A stretch of DNA of 64,000 nt from Glandiceps talaboti (Eukaryota; Hemichordata; Enteropneusta; Spengelidae). Shown here piece by piece: positions 46,125-56,454 of this stretch (position 1 is its first letter; every line of letters starts with the position of its first letter). The notes below the pieces were generated by a model. The model worked only from the letters and a program-made list of their open reading frames with translations, did not search any database and was not told the DNA's origin. The stretch lies in contig NC_135555.1 of NCBI RefSeq assembly GCF_964340395.1, forward strand, positions 19,904,947-19,968,946, given 5' to 3'. A program made the position numbers and the translations under genes.

Positions 46125-47470
46125 TATCCCAGCATAAGTTTGATTTAAAATAATTTGTTACAGGTTTTATAAGTAAATAATATTCATATTTTGCAGGCCA
46201 CCCATGCAGAAAAATGAGAATTTTCTTCCAGTTTGTTGAATTTTAGCAAATATACATTCAGTTTTCCACTTGGATGCTTTATGCAGTCATGCATCCTATA
46301 TTTCAATGCGTACATCGTACGACTAGTTTCCTGCCAAAATACACCATTATTCTGTATTTTTCATTTTTATCCAATTTCACAAAACAGAAAAGTTATTCAT
46401 GGCAAACATTAGGCAATGCAAAAATAAATTAGGGAAAACGCAAAAATTATCCAAATTTTATAAGTAATCAAGAAAAAGTTGCAACTTCAATTGATTAGAG
46501 AGTGCTGAATATTCCTTACAACACAAATTCTACGTTCTAGTGGTTGAAAATGTAATGATGATTTTCTGTCATTCTGGTGGAAAATTAAATAAATTGGATG
46601 ATAACTTATTTCCTAAAATTGACATTCTTAGACTCAAGTGTCCAATACTCTAACCAATAGTGAAAATAGGTCCACATTTAAATTCATTCCTCTTTCACAC
46701 TACATCACATGATTCAAAATAATCACTTCTCCCGTCAAATCCAACATTAAGTGGAAATGTGAAAAAAAGTTACTACAATTGCAGAATTCAACTAATTTTA
46801 ATGAAATTCTGATCACTCTTGAACGAAACTTTGACATAAATTGACAAATAAAAATCACATTCTATGGTTTTAATCCAAAATCAAGCTGAGTTGTGACAAC
46901 AATTATAGAGGAAATAAATTTTTCACATAATTTTGGCGGGAAACAGAAATTTTGCACATCTATTACAAATTCTAGACATTTTAAAGTACATGTTTGCTTC
47001 ATTTGATTCACAGTAATTTTTTTTTATGGTTCATATCCAAAATGATAAAGAAATATGATAGAATGTGAAAAACAACTGAGATTTTGGTTCATAATTCTGA
47101 CGATAAAAGTTGACACACAATTCAGGCCAGGGCATTTTCTGTATTCATTGAAATAAACATGGCACTTTTTAGACATTGTACAAACAATAACAAGTTAAAG
47201 CTCATTGAAGTTGAGAGGCAGACACGATAAACTCCTGCTGTTTACAAGTTGTTATTATCCGTGTACCTACAAAGTTGTCAGAGCTTAAATTTTGCATTCT
47301 CTAGTTTGTCCTTGAAAGCAAACAGTGAATACATGTTCAAAATTTGCCTGCAGGTATGGCAAAACTTCATGAATCTTCTGTACTTGTACCACTTTTTAAA
47401 GATTACTTAACGTGCAACAGCAGAAAGTGCACAAAATACTAACTAGTAGTAAGGCTTAAAGCAGACTGTA
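46125..47470. other. AT-rich noncoding stretch
   Basis: Nothing supported. A good acceptor-like TAATATTCATATTTTGCAG at about 46197 leads into a 15-codon frame only. Confidence 0.45.
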
Positions 47471-47583
47471 CGACAATGCTACTCCCCCCTCCGATCACAG
47501 TAGACTGTTCCCAAGGAAGTGAATAGGGAGTAGTTGGCTTTTGTAAATCTGGGTGACAATAGTGGTCGTGTGGCTGGCACGTG

Positions 47584-47596
47584 TGACCTGTGACCC
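47584..47596 (-). promoter_or_regulatory. Perfect DR1 nuclear-receptor site
   Basis: TGACCTGTGACCC is the reverse complement of GGGTCACAGGTCA: two consensus hexamers separated by one base, the DR1 arrangement used by RXR, HNF4 and COUP-TF type receptors. It sits in a GC-elevated block (47480-47740) with CACGTG just upstream at 47579. Confidence 0.4.
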
Positions 47597-47737
47597 CTAT
47601 CCGATCCATTATGTCGAATCAACAAAGCAAATTGCAGGTGGGTTCTCTCAATTGTCAGTTGTGAGGGAGGCAGTGCATAGTAACTATAGACATAGTCAGA
47701 CAGGTTCCAACTGCCTCTCCTGGCATCACGACACAAA

Positions 47738-47945
47738 ATAATGCAAATTGAGTGGCAAATTTCTCATAATAATTATACATGTTGTCAGGCAAGGTCTGAC
47801 CAACCCCTTTATATATTGGAAGCACAAAATAATGTAAATTTAGTGGCAAATTTCTTATACATGTTGTCCAGCAGGGTGTGACCAACCAGTGTAACACAAA
47901 ATAATGCAAATTTAGTGGCAAATTTTTCACACAATAAGATTTAAG
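47738..47945. repeat. Three-copy tandem repeat, about 70-85 bp unit
   Basis: CACAAAATAATG(C/T)AAATT(G/T)AGTGGCAAATTT, then ATACATGTTGTC and GGTNTGACCAACC, recur from about 47732, 47822 and 47894. Confidence 0.9.
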
Positions 47946-48349
47946 ACACATTTTTAGGCCACCACAGTTGTAGCATAAAATAACACAAATGTCTTCTTTT
48001 CTTTTTTTTTGTATAGTACCTTTCTTATTTTCCCTTTTTTCTTTGCAGACAATTTCTAATTTTTGGAATCAAAAATGCTTCCAAAAAATGCTGAAAAGTT
48101 CAGCTTTGTAATAGTAATATTTCATTATTACATTAAGTTATTAGCATTTTTATCTAAATCTCCACACAGTTGTAATTTTATTCATAAAAGATTAATTACC
48201 AGATAAGAAATCCTCAACTGTGACTCTTTAGAACTAAAACTGCAGATTAAAATCGTTACATCAAATGCAACAGAGATCATATCGGTAGTGATTACAAAAA
48301 CCATCATTATGCACATTTTTTCTGGCATGACAACGAAAACAAATCTGAT

Positions 48350-48570
48350 TTTAGTCAAACTGTATATCCACCGTCACAAAATGAAGACGCCCAATATTTG
48401 TGGAAGTCTAGGGGGGAAAAATCCGATAATTTTTAGTCAAAATTTATAACCACCATCAAAAAAGAGTACACACACCCTATATTTGAGTGTTGCGCCTAGA
48501 AAAAATTCATTTTTGTCAAAATTTTTACCCACCTTCAAAAAAGTGCAGGCACCCGTATTTACTGAAGCCT
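48350..48570. repeat. Three-copy tandem repeat, about 80-bp unit
   Basis: TTT(A/T)GTCAAA, then (A/T)(A/C)CCACC(G/A/T)TCA(A/C)AAAA, a CACCC/GCCC word and ATATTTG/GTATTTA recur from about 48350, 48434 and 48512. Confidence 0.7.
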
Positions 48571-48679
48571 CAGCAGTTGGAAGTCAAACACAACTCTGCC
48601 TAAACCAACATATTTTGATAAATCTGTACATAAGTGCGCTGACACACGCACACCCTGCCCAGTGTTTACACACCTGAAT

Positions 48680-49030
48680 ATTGTCATCAACTTCTAATCA
48701 TCAGGTGATAAGGGGACGTGTTAAACACGGAGCAGGTCTCGCTGCTTCAATCAATACCACATTCTTAGATAGCTAAGTTACAAAAGCATGGATACACTCG
48801 TGTCTTTGTAGAAAGGAATAAGTTTAGCATGAGTGTGGTTTTAATGAATCAACATTAACACAAATTAAAACTTCAAAAATGCTATAACTGTCATTTTTGT
48901 AGCTCACACCTGCCACGGTGTATTATCAGAAGGCTTTTAAAGTATATTTAGGAGGAGTTTTTATGGTAAATCATAACAGTCGCTACGTGCTTGCAGTTTG
49001 TTCTCATGTCCTGTTGGCATGCACTGTTTT
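48680..49030. promoter_or_regulatory. Enhancer-like block
   Basis: Holds CAGGTGATAAGG (E-box beside GATA, about 48702), ATTATCAGAAGG (GATA, about 48923), TATATTTAGGAG (MEF2-like) and GTTTTTATGG (Hox-like) in unique sequence. This is suggestive motif density only. Confidence 0.2.
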
Positions 49031-49767
49031 AGTTTAAAGGGAAACAGTCCACACAACGTGACAGTTTTTCAGTGTTGTTGTTTTTTCTTCCACTTTAACA
49101 CTACATTTGTACATCCATTACTTGTTGACACAAGACTCATGGTTACCAGCTACATGTACACTGCTTAAACTTAAAGAACTCAACTGTCATGTACAACAAA
49201 TGTGTCAATAAAACTACAGATGGGAATTTATTTACTCTAAAAAATTACATCATTCGATCAAACTTTGCAGTGACAGATCAGCTCCTAGGATGTGATGATG
49301 TATGATTTGAATATCATGGTAATTAAAATATAACTCCACATCAATCAGGGGTGTACCTGGGTTTTTTTATCTAATTTTGCTTCTTCTTTTTTTTTTTTTT
49401 GCAGTATAACTAAAAGGAAGCTTTCAAAAAGCATTTCAACTTGACTCTGAATTTTTACAACAAATATGGCTGTCATTTTGTCAAATCATGACAAGACTAA
49501 CAGACACTGCTATCTGAAAACCACCTCCTTTAGGCTTTATGCAAGATGAAGAGTTTTGTCACCACAATCTTAAGTACTTGTGTTAATGGTAAAATCCATG
49601 ATAAACATAATACTTGTACTTAATAAACCTGTTAAGAAATACCTTATATGAAAACTCATATTTGACCACGTTTTCCACCTGGGGTAAAGCTTGGGCAGGG
49701 AGGATGTGTAAATGTGGTGAGTACGAAATTAAGTTTCACCTTTGACTTACTATGTAATTTACCACAG

Positions 49768-49877
49768 GTGATCTCTCACCTGGAGGCTGTAAACAGTCAA
49801 AACTGGTATTGTGTCTCGTACTACCCGTGGACAGAGATGGTGGTTACATGTACAGGTGGGTCACAGGTAGGGTAAAG
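49768..49877 (+). CDS. Candidate exon, two open frames, two donors
   Basis: The acceptor (TTTCACCTTTGACTTAC...TTTACCACAG) precedes GC-rich sequence. In phase 0 the frame reads VISHLEAVNSQNWYCVSYYP then WTEMVVTCTG, and ends at ACAG|GTGGGT (49855, phase 1). In phase 1 it reads DLSPGGCKQSKLVLCLVLPV then DRDGGYMYRWVTGRVK, and ends at AAAG|GTGAGT (49877, phase 0), the stronger donor. Both frames are aromatic- and Cys-containing and look protein-like. The minus strand also has an open frame. It lies 3.8 kb beyond the candidate terminal exon, so it would belong to another transcript. No family is recognised. Confidence 0.28.
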
Positions 49878-50449
49878 GTGAGTAAATTAGACTTTTATAG
49901 TGAAAGGTCCTGGAAACCCAGCAACAGTCAGAGGAGTTAAATCTTGCAAAGCTTGCATACATGTGTAGATGTACCTTACTATCGCTTGTACCATAATTTG
50001 GTGGCAAGTCCCAGTATAACACATGTACATGTACATAGTACTTTGAAAAACTCAGGTACCTTTTACAAAATTACCACCCCTTTCAACAACAACAAAATGT
50101 TAGGTGTATGAAATTTAACAAACTACGCTAAAAGTATTATTCCATCCAAGTACATTGTACTGTAAGTTGTAAAACCTATTTTAGATACATTGTACAATAA
50201 TATATCTTGATGAGCAAGTGTTTGGTATTTCTATGTTTGTGCTACTGTTTTTTTCTCTTGTAAGTTGTATTTTAAAAGTTTAAACACAAGACACAACTGG
50301 CAGTGATGTCCTTGGATCGTTCTTTAATATGATTATTGTACATATCACATTTCCTACAAAAGTCACATCTCGCTTTATCATCCATTTCTATCAATATGGA
50401 ATGTTTTCATCCCCCGAAGTGAAATTTATCTGCCATTAATGTTGTCCCT

Positions 50450-50830
50450 ATTTCTGAGTATTCTGGCACTGCATTATTTCTGAGTATTCCGGTATTGCAT
50501 TATTTCTGAGTATTCCGGCATTGCATTATTTCTGAGTATTCTGGCATTGCATTATTTCTGAGTATTCTGGCATTGCATTATTTCTGAGTATTCCGGCATT
50601 GCATTATTTCTGACTACTGCAGCATTGCACTACATTTTTGTATTTCCGAGTATTCCGGTATTGCATTATTTCTGAGTATTCCGGCATTGCATTACATGTA
50701 TTTCTGAGTATTCCAGCATTGCATTATTTCTGAGTATTCTGGCATGCATTATTTTTGGGTATTCCAGCATTGCATTATTTCTATGTATTCCGGCATTGCA
50801 TTATTTCTGAGTATTCCGGCATTGCACTAT
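50450..50830. repeat. Minisatellite, 26-bp unit, about 14 copies
   Basis: The unit is ATTATTTCTGAGTATTCCGG followed by CATTGC. Most copies differ by one or two bases (CCGG, CTGG, CCAG). Two copies near 50630 and 50700 carry insertions. Units abut directly with no spacers. Confidence 0.97.
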
Positions 50831-51119
50831 TATTATTCTCATTATAAAATTACTGAGCTGATGTACGTACATTTGTAAAATTAATTCAATTCATGAAGTT
50901 TCAACAAGTTTTGAGTCATTTTTCAAAAGCTTTAAAAATCAACTAATATCACATTTTCATGTACAACGAGTCACAAAGAGTTATTTTATTTGATAAAAAT
51001 TATTTCACAGCTATGGCAACTTTGAACATTTTAGGATTAATTTCATTGTGTACAAGTTGACAGGGGTGGAGTAACTTTAATGGAGTTTGTGATGATGATA
51101 TGGAATCTAAGATTTCCAA

Positions 51120-51510
51120 AATTTGTCCATGAGAGTATTAAAACATAATACATGTACATCCTGGAAGGATTTCAAGAAAGTAATGTATTCATTTATATGT
51201 AAATACATGTATCTTCACAATCACCATTGGTAGAATGACTTGAGAATTTAATGTATTCATTTATGCAAATGTATTTTCAATCACTATTGGTGGAAGGATT
51301 TCAAGAATGTAATGTATTCATTCATTTATGTAAATACATGTATCTTCACAATCACCATTGGTAGAATAACTTGAGAATTTAATGTATTCATTTATGCAAA
51401 TGTATTTCAATCACTATTGGTGGAAGTATTTCATGAATGTAATTGTATTCATTTATGCAAATGTAACTCAATCACTATTGCCATTGGTGGCATGATTTCT
51501 GAAATACATG
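51120..51510. repeat. Tandem repeat, about 60-75 bp unit, about 5 copies
   Basis: AATGTATTCATTTATG(T/C)AAAT, then a (C/T)ATGTAT word, TCAATCAC(C/T)ATTGGT(A/G)GAA and ATTT(C/A) recur from about 51183, 51250, 51312, 51380 and 51445. Confidence 0.85.
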
Positions 51511-51519
51511 TACAATTGC

Positions 51520-52050
51520 ATTATTGTAAATGCACAAGTTAATGGGCAAAATTGATGAAATAATATTTCAAATATTCATAAAAAAGTATCGTGGATTGTT
51601 ATTGGAGGAATGATTTCATGAAATTAAATTTCATTAATTTCACTGTCCTGGAATTATTACATGTATGTACATAAATTAACACATTTTGGTACTATCCTGT
51701 GGTTTGTTAACGAAATTCAAATCATGTTGATTTTATGTTAATTTATAAAATATCCAAATTTTGAAACAAACTACTGATAAGTTTATATGTGGTATTTTTA
51801 TTGGATCTACATGTGTACAATGTGCATGTAACTTGTAAGTGGTGAGACCTACCTCCCACCTACATACATTACATTGTGTAACCCCCACCCACCCACAAGC
51901 CCTCTCCCACCTGCAGAATCACATTCTGAGAGATGTTAGCGTATCAACATGGTGCACCAAAAGTAACTCTTTACAACGTAGTTCACTTCACTCATCACTT
52001 TGCATTTCTTGACCATTTTTATAATAATAATAACAATAATGATAATGATT
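51520..52050. other. AT-rich noncoding stretch
   Basis: No exon is supported. It ends in an imperfect (AAT)n tract at 52020-52045. Confidence 0.45.
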
Positions 52051-52229
52051 ACGTACTGCAGTTGTCACTTTCATCATGTCAACTTTTCCAAAGCTGCTTT
52101 CAATCTATTGAGCTCACCTTTGCGCACACAGTTAGCAAATGTAAAGGGACCATGCTGTCAGAACAAACCAAAGTGAACAGCCTGCCTCTGTTACCTCTTG
52201 CAAGCTTTTGTTGTTGACTTTCTGAAGTA

Positions 52230-52500
52230 CTTGGTACCCTGGAGGCTACGCGTCCATAAAGCCTGCACTCCCATGAACTGCCTGGGGCGTGTGCGAGATG
52301 CATTCAACGACACACACACACACCTTTATCTTCAAGGTATTTGTGGTTGGTGCTTGCTCTAATCAGAGTCGGCTCTGCAAAAGGTGATCAGTCAGAACTG
52401 AACAGTTTCAAGAGTTTGACAGTTCTCTCCTACGAAATCTATTGAATTGACTTTGAAGACTGATTCGTATTGACAACGACTAAAAACTTTATCTAAAAGG
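52230..52500 (+). promoter_or_regulatory. Possible promoter or 5' untranslated exon
   Basis: A GC-elevated stretch contains GCGTCCATAAAGCC, a short CA run and CCTTTATC. It then has sequence resembling an untranslated leader (TCAGTCAGAACTGAAC, an initiator-like TCAGTC near 52390). No ATG-initiated frame follows, so this rests on composition and is weak. Confidence 0.15.
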
Positions 52501-53126
52501 TTCACTACGAATTCTTGATATTAATAGACTTGGTGAAAACTTATCAGAAATGACGACTATTATAGAAATGATGTTGACATTTTGAAAATGTATTTTTCAT
52601 CACATAAAAAAGCAATCTGTTAGTTATTCACCATCCAATACACTTCAGTGACTATTTTCTGAACTTCAGTTGATCCAGAACTTTTTTTTTTCTAAATTAC
52701 TTTTATTTTTCTACTTGATGTAATAATATATTGTCAGTGACTTCTTTTCCAACCAAAACATGTCATCATATATTTGCAGTTTTTTTTTTTTCGTAAATTT
52801 TGTTTTCAAAAGAAAAATATTTCCTTCATACACGATAACTGATAATGGAATGTCGTTCGTTATACTACATGTATAGATATATATATATATTCCAAAATAT
52901 GATTTCTTCATTCAGCCAAGGAAAATATGAGTGACCTAAGGGGCCTTGTCATTATGAGTGTTTTCTGGTTGAATGAAGAAAAATATTGGGAATAAGGTAA
53001 TTATACCTATTCAAGCATAATATTGAAAATATGGGTGGCAGGGAGGAGAGGGAAGGGTGAAATAGAGAAATTTAGAATGTTTTGACTCATATTTTGAGCA
53101 TTGCAGACCCAGTGATATAGACATGG

Positions 53127-53140
53127 GTTGTCATGACAAC
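53127..53140. promoter_or_regulatory. RFX X-box palindrome
   Basis: GTTGTCATGACAAC is a perfect 14-base palindrome fitting the RFX X-box pattern. Confidence 0.35.
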
Positions 53141-53199
53141 AGCCAGGCTATACAAATGATTAAGGTAGACTGCGCCGAGAGGACCAATATCCCTAAAAA

Positions 53200-53510
53200 T
53201 CAAATTTCTTAAAATCTCTCAAAACTTTGTCATAAGTAAGCTTGTTCCTGTTCCTTTTGAAACAAAAATAATTTTGGTAAACAAAATAGAAACTAATTTA
53301 AAAGAAATTTGGGGTTCACATCATCTTGTTTTCAAGGAAATCGACAATTTTTATAATTTTCTCATAGAGTTAACATACAAATGTAAACAGTGGTGGCCAT
53401 ATTGGATTTGGCGGCCATATTGGATTCTAAAATGTCTTAATTTATATGGTGGCTGCTGATTTTTTTTCTTTGATTTGAAGAGAATGGGTTTGATTTTACT
53501 TGAAATAAGT
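53200..53510 (+). repeat. Dispersed repeat R3, copy B
   Basis: Matches 4530-4830. It includes a local doubling of GGCCATATTGGATT at 53395 and 53412. The frame at 53274-53459 falls inside this repeat and is not called. Confidence 0.5.
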
Positions 53511-53745
53511 AACAGAAAAAGAGATAAATGATATATTTCCGTGGCTCACACTATGTTACCAAAATAACTGATGTTTGATAAAGTAATATTCTGTTTTTAT
53601 GTGAGTGAAAAATTGAGCAAATCTTTGCAAAAATAATTCTCAGTTCTCATAACATGTATTACCTGTTTTAGGTCAGTCAGAAATATCCAAAAGTGACCGA
53701 TGAAAGTGTTTTTGCAATGTTGTGGCGACATGGTAACTGGGAGGT

Positions 53746-53772
53746 GGGGGGGGGGGGGGGGGGGGGGGGGGG
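53746..53772. repeat. Poly-G tract of 27
   Basis: Uninterrupted G27 after GGGAGGT. It is G-quadruplex capable and its length may be an assembly estimate. Confidence 0.95.
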
Positions 53773-53799
53773 TCAAGTAAAACTGGATAGATTTTCAAA

Positions 53800-54800
53800 A
53801 CTACCATGTACATGTACATGCATGTACTACATGTAGGTACCCCTACTTAAGGTTGGAAGCTCAGACAAAATGTCTGGTAAACTCTAGATTTTACCTACTT
53901 ACCACTAACCACTCTTAAACACACTGGAAATGCACTAACAATGTCTACTTGAGTGGCAATACACACCTTGCAAGTAATTGTTGTTTTGGGTTTTCATATT
54001 TGAAAGTTCAAATATGACATAAAAATCAGTTTTTACGATAAAATAAGAAATTGTATTTGTCTGTGAGCGTAGGGACTTGATAAATGGGTGAAGTCAATAC
54101 TCTATTATTGGTAGAATAACACAATTTACTTGCTACTGTAGTCAAAAGTAAACTTAGGATGCTATCAAATATGTACATGTACTTTTATTTAAACACAACA
54201 TGGTTGACACTGAGTATAAAAACCACCAACTTAAGGGTGCCAATTTGAAGCATATTCAGTAGTTTTGAAATGAACAATAGGGTGGTGGAGTATGAATGTT
54301 GTTGATTTCAATGCATTATCCTACACGCCATCATAATCCATAATAATTGACTCCTAAGCCCTGGGCCATTGCTTCATTTTCAACAGGTGCAGAGCCATAT
54401 TATCATTTCCCAATATGGAAAAACACAAAACACAAAACATAAAAACGGAAGAAAAAAAGAGAAAAAATTAAAACTCCTAACAAGTAAATCTAAATAGTTT
54501 TTATGAATTGCCTATTTAGTATGTTATCGATAATTTTCAATGAGAAACAGGATGGAATTAGCAGGGGGGAAAAAGGGGGTTATTACGAGTTTTTGTCCTC
54601 GTTTCCTGATGATGTCATCAGCTGCGATGTATATGAACAAGAGCCAACAAACTGTAGAGAGAACATTTCCTGTGTACAAGGGCAAAGGATTGTAGCCTAG
54701 CAACGCTTTTCTCTCTATTTCAACCAAACGTGGCATTTACACGTACTTTGTCTCCGGAAGTAGATAAATCACTGTTTGATCAGAATGATTCAAAGAATTA
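53800..54800. other. AT-rich noncoding stretch
   Basis: Several TACATGTA words occur near 53806-53836. The opposing open frames at 54503-54736 have no support. Confidence 0.45.
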
Positions 54801-54814
54801 AGTTTCAATATGTG

Positions 54815-55670
54815 ATTGTTGCAAATGTATAATGTAACATTGTTATATGTACAATGTGCTTGGCCTTCAGTTGTACAAATGTACCAATGTTGCAACATTG
54901 CATACTGTAAAACTGCATCATGTTATTTGTAACAATGTTACAACATAATAATAATAATGTTGGGTTCTTATATAGCGCTTTCCCACTCCGTGCTCAAAGC
55001 GCTTTACAATTATTACCCCTGGCTCGGATCAGAACGGCACAACGGCCCTTAAGTCTTCCTCAACTCCCCGGGAGCATACAATCCATTGCAGCCATTTAAG
55101 CGCATAGGATTAAAGCCTTCACATTGCAACCTACATCCTACCAGGTCCCCAGTTATACAGCTGGGTTGACTGAGGCACAGTCGTGGTTCAAATCTTGCCC
55201 AAGGACTTTAGCCACTCAGAAACAAACAGCAGGCAGCGACGGGGCTCGAACCTGCAACCTGTAGATTCCAAGCCGGTCACGCTAACCATTCACCCATCAT
55301 GACTCCACATTGCACATAACTATTACACTGTCATTTGTTACCATGTTGCAACATTGCACATGCCAGTTGCAACTATGTTGCAATATTGCACATAACTGTA
55401 TCATGTAGACATTTGTAACAATGTTGCAACATTGCACATACCAGTATCGTTTGTAACCATGTCGCAACATTGCACATACGTGTATTATGTGGTCATTTGT
55501 AACAATGCTGCAACATTGCACATACCAGTATCACTTCACTTGTCACCATGTCGCAACAATGCATACACCAGCATCATTTGATCATTTGCAACTATGTTGC
55601 AACTTTGCACATAACTATTAGTCATTTGTAACCATGTTGTAACATTGCACATGCCAGTATCATGTTGTAA
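54815..55670 (+). repeat. Minisatellite with palindromic core, split by a SINE
   Basis: Units of about 40-60 bases contain ATTTGTAACNATGTTGCAACATTGCACAT and a CCAGTATCA or ACTGTATCATG linker. The core GCAATGTTGCAACATTGC-type word is self-complementary. The array is interrupted at 54947-55308. A related array in reverse orientation lies at 59130-59490. Confidence 0.9.
54947..55308 (-). mobile_element. tRNA-derived SINE, youngest copy, minus strand
   Basis: The reverse complement starts GTGGAGTCATGATGGGTG, with A-box-like GGGTGAATGGTTAGCG and an intact B box (GGTTCGAGCCCC). The body matches 43261-43605, and the 3' tail has AAAGCGCTTTGAGCACGGAG, then AAAGCGCTATATAAGAACCC, and ATT repeats. The paired AAAGCGCT words are self-complementary. 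The element sits inside a minisatellite unit: GTTACAACAT continues as ACATTGCACAT on the far side, consistent with a short ACAT target duplication. Confidence 0.92.
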
Positions 55671-55931
55671 TTACATGTATATACAACATTGCATATATAC
55701 AACTATACATGTACGTGTGTCCATGAACAAGTAAAATACATATTTTACAAATGTACGCGCGTGTGGGTGTGTTTGCCTGTGCACATACATTTACCACTTG
55801 GTCAGTTGCCTTGGTACATGTATTTGGTGGGGTATACATGTACATGTAGCATTGGGGAATTTTTCAAATCAATGGTCCAAATTTGCCAAGACCTTGTTTG
55901 TATAAATAAATAGCAAACGATTAATAAATGT

Positions 55932-56201
55932 CAGGGGTGAACAAATCATTTTGTGAATTGGTGGTCCCCGGACCAGTGCCTTAAAAATCCAGTGGTCCTG
56001 CTGAAAGAATTAGTGGTCCAAGGTCCCGTTAATGTGAAACATTAAATCTTACCTATGAATCTGTATATTCAGACAACTTTTTAACATAGTTATTAACAGT
56101 AAGGTACTAGTACAATGGACCAGACAAGGTAAAATTTGTGTGGTTCCGCCCAAAAAAATCGCAAGTCTCGGACCCAGGACCAGTGGATTTGTTCACCCCT
56201 G
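55932..56201. mobile_element. MITE with CAGGGGTGAACAAATC ends
   Basis: The 16-base left end is repeated inverted at 56186-56201 (GATTTGTTCACCCCTG). The flanks AATGT at 55927-55931 and 56202-56206 are an exact five-base target duplication. The interior has paired GTGGTCC/GGACCA words. The CAGGGGTG terminus is hAT-like, but the five-base duplication is shorter than the usual eight. No transposase is present. Confidence 0.9.
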
Positions 56202-56206
56202 AATGT

Positions 56207-56450
56207 GTAAAATCTTTGTTATTGTAGTAATTGTATGTACAATAACAAACATTTTTACACATCTTTTAGCTTTCCTTTTACACATTTTTAGCTTTTTTGC
56301 TCTGTTTTGAGTTTAAAAAAAACAGACTCAGTCATTATTTGTTTCACATTGATTTTTTCAAGTAGGAAGCCATAAATTAAAAATCCAACATTTGAAATGC
56401 CTAATCCTTATCCATACAGCCACTTTAATAGCAAAAATTCAAAATTGTGG
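56207..56450 (+). mobile_element. Foldback element family P, copy 2 (right half)
   Basis: GTATGTACAATAACAAAC, TTTTTACACAT(C/-)TTTTAGCT, CATTGATTTTTTCAAGT, AAATTAAAAATCCAA and CCTAATCCT follow the order seen at 7621-7800. The MITE at 55932 appears inserted in its left part, since AATAAATG just left of that MITE and GTAAAATCTTTGTTATTG just right of it together match 7600-7630. Confidence 0.7.
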
Positions 56451-56454
56451 TACA

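Noticed and set aside
47479-47951. Overlapping frames on both strands
   Set aside because: The later part is the three-copy tandem repeat, and the earlier part is a GC-elevated block open on both strands.
55230-55308. Functional tRNA gene on the minus strand
   Set aside because: The A and B boxes belong to the head of a SINE; no cloverleaf with paired acceptor stem could be drawn.
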